DNA of 64,000 bases from Branchiostoma floridae (GCF_000003815.2 NC_049979.1:29182791-29246790); one strand, 5' to 3'. Shown: positions 48,746-60,600, numbered from the stretch's first letter. The notes: generated from the sequence alone by a model not told the origin. Program-made: numbers and translations.

Positions 48746-51412
48746 ATGGATCTGGGAAAGCTTATCCACGCGTCTCCTGAGCGGTATTCGGCAGGATTCG
48801 CGGCCATTAAAGCCGCGATTGGGAAGAACAACATAGTCAAAGACTATCTATTCTATGCAACAAAGGTCCCAGACTCTCTCCTGTGTGAGTCGGGGGCCGA
48901 GTTACGTGTGTTGGGGATAGGGAGTGGATCAGGTGAGACAGACATGACCACCTTTATAACTGGGGGCTGGATTTTGGGGGGAGGCAAATGGCACAAAAAG
49001 TACCGTCCCTTTTTGCTTGTCTTGTGATGTCTCTCAACAAGGGCGCTATCAATGGCACCAATGTTCAGAAAAAGAAGACAACAAAATTATAAACCAATTT
49101 GAGTCTGTGTGAAACAAGAAAGAGATAGTATCTTTTTACTGTCTGTAGTTCAGTTCAGTTCACCTTTATTTATGCTGGTAAGCCCTATCGGCCAACATGT
49201 AGGCCGTTCTTCCTAGAGGACCAGTTGAGGGGAGGTGTCACGGGAGAAAATAAATAAATTAACAAGTACATGTATACTTTCCTATACTGTCTCTTTACCC
49301 AGGTCACGTATAGCTCATGTCAACTTTAACACTGTCTTGTTAGGTCATGAAACTCTCGTTTGTTGTTAATTAGACTAATATGTAACTTATAATTATTTTT
49401 TCCGTTGTTGTTATTGTAACTTTTATACTATAATGTTGACTTAGTTCATTTTTATATCAAGCTGAGTTATATTTCTATTACTGTTGTAATCTTTAAAAGT
49501 CCCCTTTGTTAATTCTGACTGTCATGTTCTTTTGACCAGAAGACGTTCACAAGTAGAAGTGATTCCTGTCCAAATGGATGTGAATAGAAATAAATAAAAC
49601 ACTTTTAAAACTCTTGGATAAAACCACGATAATTTTGTGTCCTATCCCCAGGAGAGGTTGACAGCCTCTTTCTCAAGAAGCTTCTGAAACGTCACAGCAG
49701 TGTGTACAACAGGGTGGTGGAACCGTCGGGAGAAATGGTAGACCGATATAAGGTAATATTATTTATTAATTAATGATCATTCCTTATAGACTAAAAGTGT
49801 TTAGGTTCTTTTCTAGCCTTACATTTCTCATATATTGCTGATGCAATATTCCATATGCATGTTAGAGATGGTGACATTGATATCAATGAAGGTGGCACAA
49901 ACTATTCATGAAACGTAGGTCACTTGGGACTTATTTAGGGACATCAAGTCAACGGACTGCAATATTATGAAAACATTACAATTTTAAACCATCGCTCGTC
50001 GACTAGCCTGGAATCCAGCCGAGTTGTGCTTTGGTCTCTTCCCTAATAGAGCCTTCACACTGAAACCGAATCAGCAGGAATCAAGCAGAACCAGCCGGAA
50101 TGAAGTATTTGCAAAATAGGATTCGAAGTGGCTTGCCGTTTCGGTTCTCCATCGAATGAGATTAGAATGTTTCGAATAATGTTGGAATGCCGCAGAATGC
50201 GGTCCTAATGCAGTTAGAATAGTTGGAATACACTTAGAATACACTTTGAATGCCGTTCGATATTTCTCCACTTCGAATGCACCTCGACAGTTTTTAACAT
50301 GTCAAAAACTTTCGGGCCAGGCAAAAGAACGGGCATGAATAGCTGGAATGCAGTACGAATTTCTGGAACACACTACGAATTGCCAGGAATTGCCAGGAAT
50401 AGAAAAGAATTTTCATTCCGACGGCATTCCGGCTGATTCTTGCTATCGTGTGAAGGGGGCTTAAGGTACGCTTCCTGCCAACACGTCTCGCATAAAATCT
50501 CTGCGAATATGCAAATGCCGATCGTTCAAATGGTAACGAACACCTGATGTGTTGGCTGGATTCCAGGCTATCGTCGACTTCATGTCCCTAGACAACTTAT
50601 CAAAACAGCGGATATAGGTTGCCCCGCGGATAAAGGTCAATTAGCGTTAAAATTTCAGGCACTGGTGCAAGAAGACGCGAGTCTCGGTGCTGTGAAGTTT
50701 GACTGGCGCCAGCAGACAGCAGAGGAGTACTTCCAGACAAAGGACGACACCAAGTTCCATCTGATCCACGCGGTCAACATTCTGTATCACGTAGACCCAC
50801 TGCACGACACCTTGCGGAACATGTGGGAACAGCTGGCCGACGGTGTTTGCATGCTAGTAGTCGTCATGGGGTCAGGTAAATCAGTAATTTTGATGACTGT
50901 TGAGCTGACGCTATATATTCGCCATTTTTCTGAAGTTTCAAACTACACAGAAGAAAACTGGCAAACATGTCACACATATCAATTCATGGTTTTGTCCAGA
51001 AGGGTATTCTGATTCAAGTTGCACCTGTTGCATATCTACAGATAAGTGTGACTGGATGAAGCTGTGGTACAAGCTGTGGGAAGAGTTCGGCCAACCGGGT
51101 GACCGTTTGATGACGTCACTCCGCACATCCGATGACGTCACACAGTGGTTTGACACACAGGACATCGGTTACGTCACGGATTTGTGTGAAAACATCGTGG
51201 ACGTCACAGAGTGCTTTGAGGAGGGCTCGGAAACAGGAGCGATGCTTCTGGACTTTTTGGCACAAACACCTTACGTGTCCAGTAAACCAGGAATAAGAGC
51301 AATGGTTCTGGAGTATATCCGGCGTAATTCGTTGGTAGTTGATGATAAGATACTCTTCAAAAGTGCCACAGAAGTTATCATTGCTTTCAAAGAGGGCACA
51401 GAAGAAATGTAA
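48746..51412 (+). CDS. Histamine N-methyltransferase-like enzyme, complete in 4 coding exons
   Basis: Family members are SAM-dependent methyltransferases; human HNMT methylates histamine in the cytosol. Exons: 48746-48932, 49652-49752, 50659-50875, 51042-51412. Junctions are GT-AG and in phase, giving 291 aa (human HNMT 292). The Rossmann/SAM motif is VLGIGSGSGEVD (55-66), followed by VVEPSGEMVDRY with the SAM-contacting acidic residue at E86. Later family blocks are FHLIHAVNILYHVDP, WMKLWYKLWEEFG and TGAMLLDFL. The position aligned with human E28, which binds the histamine imidazole or amine, is Lys or Asn, and the C-terminal Asn of human HNMT is not obvious, so the substrate may not be histamine. 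The ATG sits six bases after an acceptor-like TCCATACAG, which suggests a 5' non-coding exon upstream. Intron 2 holds nested MITEs. Confidence 0.92.
49140..49255. repeat. LINE-tail-like interspersed repeat in HNMT-like intron 1
   Basis: GTTCAGTTCACCTTTATTTATGC-type sequence followed by GTAAGCCCTATCGGCCAACA resembles the 3' end of a non-LTR element in reverse. There is no coding part. Low certainty. Confidence 0.4.
49998..50580. mobile_element. Nested MITEs in HNMT-like intron 2
   Basis: The outer pair is GACTAGCCTGGAATCCAGCC at about 50000 and GGCTGGATTCCAGGCTATCG at about 50555, an inverted repeat. Inside it, GCCTTCACACTGAAACCGAA at about 50052 is mirrored by CGTGTGAAGGGGGC at about 50462. 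Between them GAATGC- and TTAGAAT-type motifs repeat many times. The inner element appears to have entered the outer one. Confidence 0.75.
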
Positions 51413-51570
51413 AGACATCGTTAGATAGATATAGAAAGACTTTATTTTTCACATCTAGATGGCTCTTAACATTACGTCAATGCAAGTTGATGTTGTATAT
51501 GTATGTAAGCCTTCTTTCTTAAAGATAAATTCTAAAGTTTTGAAGTATCAAATGTCATGTCCCATAGCCT

Positions 51571-52560
51571 TACGAAAGGTGTAAACAAGTTCTCTTCCTC
51601 ACCCCAAAAACAATGTTCACAACTCAAATGTCGGGGCATAATTATCAAAAATAAAGTGTCAAAATTCAAACCGTTTGTTATTTATTACAGTAACGTTAGG
51701 TGAGAGAGAAGGAAAATTGAGCTTCGACCTGAGGTGTGTGGGTCAACTTGCTCTGCCATGGTGAAAGTCAGACACCCACATCTGGCTAGTTGAAATATGA
51801 AAGGAATCATCATCAAACATTTGGCAATGCCAATTTAAACTCTTGCATAAGTTTCTAGCTACAAACAGAATGCTGTATATTTGGAACATCAAAAGTAGTT
51901 CGAAATGTTCTCTGTGGGGGGAGGATGACGAAACAGCGAAACAGTTATTTTGGAATTGTCACATTGTATTTTTATTTTGGAAAAGGTTCAAATTTGGTAT
52001 AATTCCATAACAGGACACTACCTAGATATAAACAACCCATTGAATGTATTACTAGGCGATTTATCAAGTGAAACACCAGTAATTGCTAATGTTATAATTC
52101 TATTGGGCAAAATATATATCTATAAAAACCGGGAGACATCGAATCTATCCATCCACATGTTTATTGCCTTCGTTAAATATGTGCATAAAATGAAAAAAAA
52201 TATCGCAACAGCTAAAAACAAAATTAGTAAACATAACAAAAATTGGGAACCCTTATACCTGTTTCTGTAATATCACTACCACAAGTACTCACCTGTCAGT
52301 GTATGTGCACTTGTATGTTCTTGTTTAAGTTTTCTTGTATTGTATGTTTTTTTTTGTTTATCTGAATAAAGTAAAAATTGAAAAAATAATTTAAAAAAAC
52401 ATTTGGCAATGTCTTTGAATGTTTCATATAATGGCGACCCACCAAGGCCACTCGACCCAAACAGCTCTGATCACAGTTCACCCTTTTATTTCTTACCACT
52501 TACCTTAACTGCTTTTCAAAAGGACGTCGTCTGGAATGTAATGCAATGAACGTCATCACC
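51571..52560. mobile_element. Mariner-type MITE, right end lost, split by a LINE
   Basis: It begins TACGAAAGGTGTAAACAAGT and shares 'GTTCACAACTCAAATGTCGG', 'TGAGGTGTGTGGGTCAACTT' and 'CTGATCACAGTTCACCC' with the 16292-17173 family. The element continues on both sides of the LINE at 51830-52396. Confidence 0.7.
51815..52411 (+). mobile_element. 5'-truncated LINE 3' end with 15-bp target duplication
   Basis: AAACATTTGGCAATG occurs on both sides. The insert (51830-52396) encodes a LINE C-terminus: a Cys-rich segment with CHIVFLFWKRF, then in a shifted frame NVIILLGKIYIYKNR and KMKKNIATAKNKISKHNKNW. It ends in an AATAAAG-containing A-rich tail. The order 'FW...AK-IY..' near the C-terminus resembles the L1/Tx1 group. 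Frameshifts make it inactive. Confidence 0.88.
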
Positions 52561-52964
52561 ACAATACACTTGCCCTGAGAACATACATGTACTCAGGAAA
52601 CAAATCATCAAGGGTATAACGAAAAGTATCCAACTGCTGATCTTTTTTTTTTTAATTTCTGTTGGGACATGATAGACAAACAATTGTTAAATGCAGCATC
52701 CTGTTATGCTTGCCATGGCAACGATGGTCCTACAGTTGTTCATCTCTCGTCTCACGTTGAAGGTACTCATTACGGACTCTTAGCTGACTCGCTAGATACC
52801 CCTTTCCAGACTTTTACAGGATTTCTGATGCTTCATATCTCTGCATGATCAGATATCAGTAGCTTTCAGTAGGTCACAGATGTCTATACCATACCTTAAT
52901 ATCAATCATCTTAGGGATTCATTCACAACTTCCTGAGTTGCAGTCTGCAAAAAAAAAAACAGCA

Positions 52965-53901
52965 TACGAGGGTGAGTCAGAAAGTAATGCAAGTGGTTTC
53001 ATAAGTTCATAACAGACTCGTTTTTAAATCAATTGAGTTGAAATTTGGCACAAAAGTAGAGGCATATGTCCTCTTGAGATTGAATTTTTTAAATTTGGTC
53101 TTTATCATTTTATGAGCAACTGAGTAGATTTCAAGATGAACACACCCTTGGTAGCTTGTCAGACTGTGAATTCCTCTAAATCTGACCCACTGAAAATCAC
53201 TGTAGGAGGTCAACATTACACATATATGATATCAAATGTCTCTATATGATGCATGCCGATTTTCATTTCTGAACTCTCAATGGTTTCTCATTTACAGCTG
53301 CTAGGATGGAGTAAGTTGTGATATAGAGTTGTTGGATTGATACACGAATTCGTGAGTTGTTGGTTAAAAGACTACTTTTCCATTAACCAAAAGAAACGAA
53401 ACTTTACACAGTTATTAACTGTTTAAAGGCCAAAAAGTGTACTAAGTTTTATTCCTCTTTGTTAATGGGGAAAGAAGGCTATAGAAGCTTTTAATCATAA
53501 CACCACAAATCTCATGACCCAGACGACCGCGTATACCTCACTCTACTCCAGCAACGAAAAAAGAAAAACTGATCGGATTTCAGAGTTGAAAATAAGCATG
53601 TGGCTTATAGAGAAATTCTGCTTATTACATGTGCAGGCTCAGTCTCCTACAATAGCAAAAATTGGTTTAGGGAAATCCTTAATTGTACGTTAATTGGACC
53701 TCACTTTTCTTCTGACGGGATTCCTAGAGTATGGTCATCTTGAAAGCTGGTCAGTCAATCACAAAATAATGAGCAACAAATTTAGATATTTTAATCTCAA
53801 GAGGACATATGCCTCTATCTTTGTGCCAAATTTGAACTCATTCGATCAAAAAACGAGTCTTTTATGAAACCACTTGCATTACTTTCTGACTCACCCTCGT
53901 A
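52965..53901. mobile_element. Mariner-type MITE with CGAGGGTGAGTCAGAAAGT ends
   Basis: TA-CGAGGGTGAGTCAGAAAGTA at 52965 is mirrored by TACTTTCTGACTCACCCTCG-TA ending at 53901. Pairing extends through GCAAGTGGTTTCATAA, ACTCG and the CTCTTGAGATT / AATCTCAAGAG blocks. These ends are classic for mariner. The 930-bp interior has no transposase frame. Confidence 0.9.
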
Positions 53902-54563
53902 CATGGCTCCGAATACGTGACTTTCTTGCCAAAGGTAACCTGTAGGGCATGCAGAGGTTAATAATTATTCTTTGTTCGACAACTGAACATGCGCCATTCA
54001 CCCATGCTGGACTTTGAACGTCACAAGACTGCCAAGAAAGTTGGACATTTCTGCTGTTCCACATAGGGGCGAACGGAATCTAGGGATCAGAGTGAGTGTC
54101 TTCACAATAAACCTGTCCTTCTTAGTTATTTTGCTGCTTTAAAGCTTTAATCATAACTAACATGTATAAAGGTACATAGCGGCAATTAATTGTGCCGTGT
54201 TTCGTTCTGCCGGTATCATTGCACCCCCTTCCAACCACGCGCCCGTTTTCCGTGCAATTCCGCGGTGTGTTCCAATTACGATATTATGTTTTTAGCAGGA
54301 CAAGAGAGACAAAAAAAAAGATACACGGAAGAAGTGGCAAAGGTAAGCTGTAACAGCAACATGTAACTGGAGAAAATGATGCGTTGATCATTTGCCAAAT
54401 TAGTATTGCTTGAGAAATTGCAGTAAACCTGCCGGTATTGTACATGTGCCAATGGATGTTAATTGTAATGTGTATTAGAATCAGAATGCCAGATTCACTT
54501 GTTTTTGGCTCTGCAGTGAACTGGATGTGTGCAATTTTTTATCAACCTATTCTGTCACTTTCA
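53902..54563. other. Upstream region of the SLC46-type gene, possible 5' exon
   Basis: A donor-like GGCAAAG|GTAAGC lies at 54343-54344 and an acceptor-like CTGTCACTTTCAG ends at 54563. A non-coding first exon ending at 54343 joined to the coding exon is plausible but unproven. Nothing else is recognisable here. Confidence 0.4.
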
Positions 54564-54609
54564 GCTTTAACCTTTCATCTTGGAAGTTCTAAAGCAAGAA
54601 GAAGAAAAA

Positions 54610-57600
54610 ATGGTGCATCCAGTAGCAGTCCGGATTCGGAAATATCTGACAGTGGAGCCAGTAATATTCATGTATATGACTGCCTCCTCTCTCTCTGCCT
54701 CTGTAACTCAGCAGCTCATGGGGGAGGGTCTTTTTAGCGAATGCCCACAAACGCCCACTCTAGAGAAGTCCGCGCTGCACGAATCTCATTTTTTTTGCTT
54801 GGAATATGTCCACGTTGTGCTCCCATGTATTAATCCTGAGTTTCAAGTCAATCCATTGACCCTAAGTGACATAAATCAAAGTGTTCGATTCTCGATGGTC
54901 TTTTTAGCGAACGCCCAGCAAAATGTCTTTTTAGCGAATGCCCACTATATCCACAAAAATATCGGCCGTCGCGCAACGACACCTAAACCTACCGCCACAA
55001 ACATGTTCAAGATGGTGTCCCATTGATGTGTACGGAGTTTCCGTGCTTTACAAGCATTATAAGTCCCTGTTTTTGGTCAAAATGTACGGCGACGATACTA
55101 CCATACTTTAACTATAGCAATTCAAAATGGCGGGCACTAGTCATGTGACCTCCTTGCGGGACTGTTCTATAAGTATCGCGGGAGGGACTGTTGTAGCATA
55201 GCTTCTCATACAACCATTTTAGAGTGAATTCTGAACAAGATTTTCATTTCATAGTGCTATCATCTGACTGATATTTACAATGTGGTCATTTTTTCTGTGC
55301 TATTATTACCCAGGTTTGAGGAACTTAGTGCAAATATGGATATTGATTCACCTCAGTGCCCAATTAATGTACAAAAGGCTCAGACACATAAGAGGGTCTG
55401 CATGGGGGGTCCTGGCAACGCTTTACGCTAAATTCAGGACGAAGGACAACGTTTTACGTTAAATTCCGAAGGCCGGCAACGTTTTACGCTAAATTCAGAA
55501 AGGCCGGCATGGTTTACGCTAAATTCTGGAAGGCTAGTAACACTCGACAGGGGCGGGGGCATGCTCCTCTGGGAAGATTTTGAAATTTTTACTCTTTGAA
55601 ACACTATTTCCTGCATTTTGAGGGGATATTTTCGCTGGTAGACAAAGCTAAATTAAATGGCATATCTAATTAAAGGTTCAGTGTAAGCCACCCAACAGAT
55701 TTTGACCATGTCGAGCGCCGAAGGGGCGAGGCGTCGCAAGAGAAGTCCGGGAAATTGACCCCCTGGAACGCGATTTCCTACGTTTTTCTGGCTATTATAT
55801 AAAGCTAAGTTAAATGAAATTTCTATCAGCAAAAAAGGGTGTTTGAGGTTGACACGTCACATCTCCCAACATCATTTTCAGCACTTCGAGCGCCGAAGGC
55901 GCGAGGCGGCGCAAGGGAGGACCATGAAAATTTTGAAATCTTGACCCTCTAAAATGATATTTCCTGCATTTTGATGGGCAGATTTTGTTGACAGACTAAG
56001 CTAACTTCAATAACATTCTATTAGCAAAAAGGTTTTCGAGGGCGAGGCCACCAAAACAATTTTTACCATGTCAATGACCGAAGGTGAAAAGAGTCGCAAG
56101 GAAGGTCCGGCAAAATTTTGAAATCTTGATCCTTTGAAACGCAATTTCCTTTGTTTTGAGGGGCTAAAATTTACTGGTAGACTATGCTTCGACTTACGAA
56201 ATTTTGGAAGCCAGACTACGATTTACGGGTATTTTTTAGGCTAGATTACGTTTTACGTAAAATGTTTGGACTAGATTACGCTTTACGTGAAATGCACTGG
56301 CTACGCTTTACGGTAAATTTTCCATCCTCACTACGAATTACGTGAAATAAAATAGCTTCCCTACGAATTACGGAAAATTAAAAGGCCTGCCTACGCCTTA
56401 CGGAAAAGAGCATGCAGACCCTCACATAAGTGTTATAAACCTGAATAGGGGCAGGTAACCAATACTAGAAAAACATAGCTATTTATTATTAACAATACTA
56501 TTTACATTATAATAATAACTCTTCACCAAACTGGACTTTTCTTATCTTTATTTATCACAGAAACATTGTTACAATGAGGATTTGATTAGATGAGTATCTG
56601 TTACAGTGTGTACAAACTTATTTCAAATACAAAAATGTATTTCGTTTCACTTCCTAAATATTTTTAAAGTATTGAAAGAAGTTGACACATAAACAATATT
56701 AATTGCATTATTTATGTGCAGTAAAATGTGACCACATGCTATCAATAGCCTAATAAAATGTTGGAACATGGCACAAGCGGGCTCCTCTTCTGAGTACAGA
56801 AAGGAAATGTTTTATAACATTTAGTTATGACGTAGAAAATTTCAATTGTAAAATGTACCTTTGTTAACATTTACAAACAAATTGTTTTTTCTCTTCTTAA
56901 TAAATGACAACAATACAGGTAAGTAAGGTGTGTTTCCTTTTATAACAGGCCAGGCACATTTGTAAGACGCCGTACAGGTAAGTAAGGTGTGTTTCCTTTT
57001 ATAGCAGACCAGGTAAGACACCCTACAGGTGAGTAAGGTGCGTTTCCTTGACTACAGACTAGGTAAGACACCTTACAAGTGAGCAACGTGTATTTCCTTT
57101 CATTACAGACCAGGTAAGACACCGTACAGGTGAGTAACGTGTATTTCCTTTCATTACAGACCAGGTAAGACACCGTACAGGTGAGTAACGTGTATTTCCT
57201 TTCATTACAGACCAGGTAAGACACCGCACAGGTGAGTAACGTGTATTTCCTTTCATTACAGACCAGGTAAGACACCGTACAGGTGAGTAAGGTGTGTTTC
57301 CTTGACTACAGACTAGGTAAGACACCGTACAGGTGAGTAACGTGTATTTCCTTTCATTACAGACCAGGTAAGACACCGTACAGGTGAGTAAGGTGTGTTT
57401 CCTTGACTACAGACCAGGTAAGACACCGTACAGGTGAATAACGTGTATTTCCTTTGATTACAGACCAGGTAAGACACCGTACAGGTGAGTAAGGTGTGTT
57501 TCCTTGACTACAGACTAGGTAAGACACCGTACAGGTGAGTAACGTGTATTTCCTTTGATTACAGACCAGGTAAGACACCATACAGGTGAGTAACGTGTAT

Positions 57601-60600
57601 ATCCTTTGTTCACAGACCAGGTAAGACACCGTACAGGTGAGTAACGTGTATTTCCTTTGTTTACAGACCAGGTAAGACAACATACAGGTGAGTAACGTGT
57701 ATTTCCTTTGATAACAGGCCAGGTAAGACACCATACAGGTAAGTAAGGTACGTTTCCTTTTATAATAGACCAGGTAAGACACCGTACAGGTGAGTAACGT
57801 GTATTTCCTTTGATTACAGACCAGGTAAGACACCGCACAGATGAGTAAGGCGTCTTTCCTTTGCCTATAGACCAGATAGGGCATTATACAGGTAAGTAAG
57901 TTGCTTTACTCACCTGTTTAATACCTATCTGGTCTATAGGCAAAGGAAAGACGCTTTACTCACCTGTATAATGGCCTATATGGTAGTATATAGGCAAAGG
58001 AAAGTTGCTTTACTCACCTGTATAATACCCTGTCTGGTCTATATGCAAAGTAAAGACATCTTACTTACCTGTATAATGGCCTATCTGGTCTATAGGCAAA
58101 GGAAAGACACCTTACTCACCTGTTTAATGGCCTATCTGGTCTATAGGCAAAGGAAAGACACCTTATTCACCTGTATAATGGCCTATCTGGTATATAGGCA
58201 AGGGAAAGACACCTTACTTACCTGTATAATGCCCCATCTGGTATATAGGCGAAGGAAAGACACCTAACTTACCTGTATAATACCCTATCTGGTCTACAGA
58301 CAAAGGAAAGTTGCTTTACTCACCTGCATAATACCCTATCTGGTCTATAGACAAAGGAAAGACGCCTTACTCACCTGTATAATGGCCTATATGGTATATA
58401 GGCAAAGGAAAGACCCCTTACTCACCTGTGTAATACCCTATCTGGTCTATAGACAAAGGAAACACACCTTACTCACCTGTGCGGTGTCTTACCTGGCCTG
58501 TAATGAAAGGAAATACACGTTACTCACCTGTATGGTGTCTTACCTGGTCTGTAATCAAAGGAAATACACGTTTCTCACATGCACGGTGTCATACCTGGTC
58601 TGTTATAAAAAGAAACACACCTTACTTACCTGTACGGCGTCTTACCTGGCCTGTTATAAAAGGAAACACACCTTACTTACCTGTATTGTTGTCATTTATT
58701 AAGAAGAGAAAAAAAACAATTTATTTGTAAATGTTAATAAAGGTACATTTTACAATTGAAATTTTCTACGTCATAACTAAATGTTATAAAACATTTCCTT
58801 TCTGTACTCAGAAGAGGAGCCCGCTTGTGCCATGTTCCAACATTTTATTAGGCTATTGATAGCATGTGGTCACATTTTACTGCACATAAATAATGCAATT
58901 AATATTGTTTATGTGTCAACTTCTTCCAATACTTTAAAAACATTTAGGAAGTGAAACGAAATACATTTTTGTATTTGAAATAAGTTTGTACACACTGTAA
59001 CAGATACTCATCTAATCAAATCCTCATTGTAACAATGTTTCTGTGATAAATAAAGATAAGAAAAGTCCAGTTTGGTGAAGAGTTATTATTATAATGTAAA
59101 TAGTATTGTTAATAATAAATAGCTATGTTTTTCTAGTATTGGTTACCTGCCCCTATTCAGGTTTATAACACTTATGTGTCTGAGCCTTTTGTACATTAAT
59201 TGGGCACTGAGGTGAATCAATATCCATATTTGCACTAAGTTCCTCAAACCTGGGTAATAATAGCACAGAAAAAATGACCACATTGTAAATATCAGTCAGA
59301 TGATAGCACTATGAAATGAAAATCTTGTTCAGAATTCACTCTAAAATGGTTGTATGAGAAGCTATGCTACAACAGTCCCTCCCGCGATACTTATAGAACA
59401 GTCCCGCAAGGAGGTCACATGACTAGTGCCCGCCATTTTGAATTGCTATAGTTAAAGTATGGTAGTATCGTCGCCGTACATTTTGACCAAAAACAGGGAC
59501 TTAAAATGCTTGTAAAGCACGGAAACTCCGTACACATCAATGGGACACCATCTTGAACATGTTTGTGGCGGTAGGTTTAGGTGTCGTTGCGCGACGGCCG
59601 ATATTTTTGTGGATATAGTGGGCATTCGCTAAAAAGACATTTTGCTGGGCGTTCGCTAAAAAGACCATCGAGAATCGAAAACTTTGATTTATGTCACTTA
59701 GGGTCAATGGATTGACTTGAAACTCAGGATTAATACATGGGAGCACAACATGGACATATTTCAAGCAAAAAAAATGAGATTCGTGCAGCGCGGACTTCTC
59801 TAGAGTGGGCGTTTGTGGGCATTCGCTAAAAAGACCATGCGCAGCTGATGTATAACAAAGTTTGTGTGCGGGCCTTCAACGACACCGAACTTTGTGCCAA
59901 TATCAGCGCGTATCACACCAAGGAAAAATTCGTACAAACGGAAACTGCGCAGTGGATTGTGTACATGAACATTGCAAATGTCGTGCCGTCAGTTCTGGTG
60001 TTACTCTTACTCGGGTCGTGGACAGATAAAGCTGGTCGTAAGAGTGCGATGATGATGCCATTCGTAGGCGCGGTTATGTCTGGAGGCAATCTTATCATCC
60101 AGTCAATGTACATGTACAGCGCGGTACCGTACCTGTTCATTGGTGCTGTAGTGAGCAGTCTGTGCGGGGGGTTTGGCTGTGTCATTATGACGACGTACAG
60201 CTACGTCACAGACATTACGGTCGGTAGCTCGCGAACATGGCGGATTGGAATATTAGATGCCATGTCGTCCCTTGGCGCGGCGCTAGGGGGAGCTCTTAGT
60301 GGAGTCATTGTGGACTATGCGGGATACATGCCTGTCTTCGCAACAGCTGTTGCTCTGAACGCCTCGATGATACTTTATATATTGCTGTGGCTAAAAGAGT
60401 CAGTTCAAAGGAATGAGGGCCATGTTCAAGAATCAGGGCACCAGTCAGTAAAACCTAAGGCTAGTGGGCTACTCAACATTGAGAACGTGAAGTCGTGGGG
60501 GAGAGTCATCGTGAGGTCCAGAGAAGGGAACGGTCGACTGCACGTCATTCTCCTGCTGGTGGCGTTTACTGTGACGATTGGGTCTCTGTCAGGTGAGTCA

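Larger units (their letters stand above)
54721..59841. mobile_element. 5.1-kb foldback transposon inserted in the SLC46-type exon
   Basis: Two long arms are reverse complements. The left runs from 54727 to about 57895 and contains a 1030-bp later insertion; the right runs from about 57896 to 59836. They meet inside a minisatellite near 57900. Sampled stretches differ at about 2 per cent. The terminal sequence is GGTCTTTTTAGCGAATGCCC, and GTCTTTTTAGCGAA(C/T)GCCCA recurs near 54897 and 54925, with mirror copies near the right end. Short unpaired tips (6 and 5 nt) separate the inverted repeats from the 9-bp duplications. Long arms with subterminal direct repeats fit foldback elements (Drosophila FB, sea-urchin TU types). 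No transposase is seen; the longest frames are repeats. Confidence 0.88.

Noticed and set aside
48746-51412. Plain HNMT orthologue with histamine as substrate
   Set aside because: Overall family is clear, but the key histamine-contact residue is not conserved, so I left the gene symbol blank.
54580-55026. A 148-codon protein MEVLKQEEEKMVHPV... ending inside the foldback element
   Set aside because: Only the first 37 codons from the ATG at 54610 are transporter sequence; the rest is transposon, and the mirror frame in the right arm shows it is repeat-derived.
56940-58730. Open frames of 83-175 codons encoding 17-residue repeats
   Set aside because: The 51-bp minisatellite is divisible by three, so several frames stay open at once on both strands; there is no unique protein.
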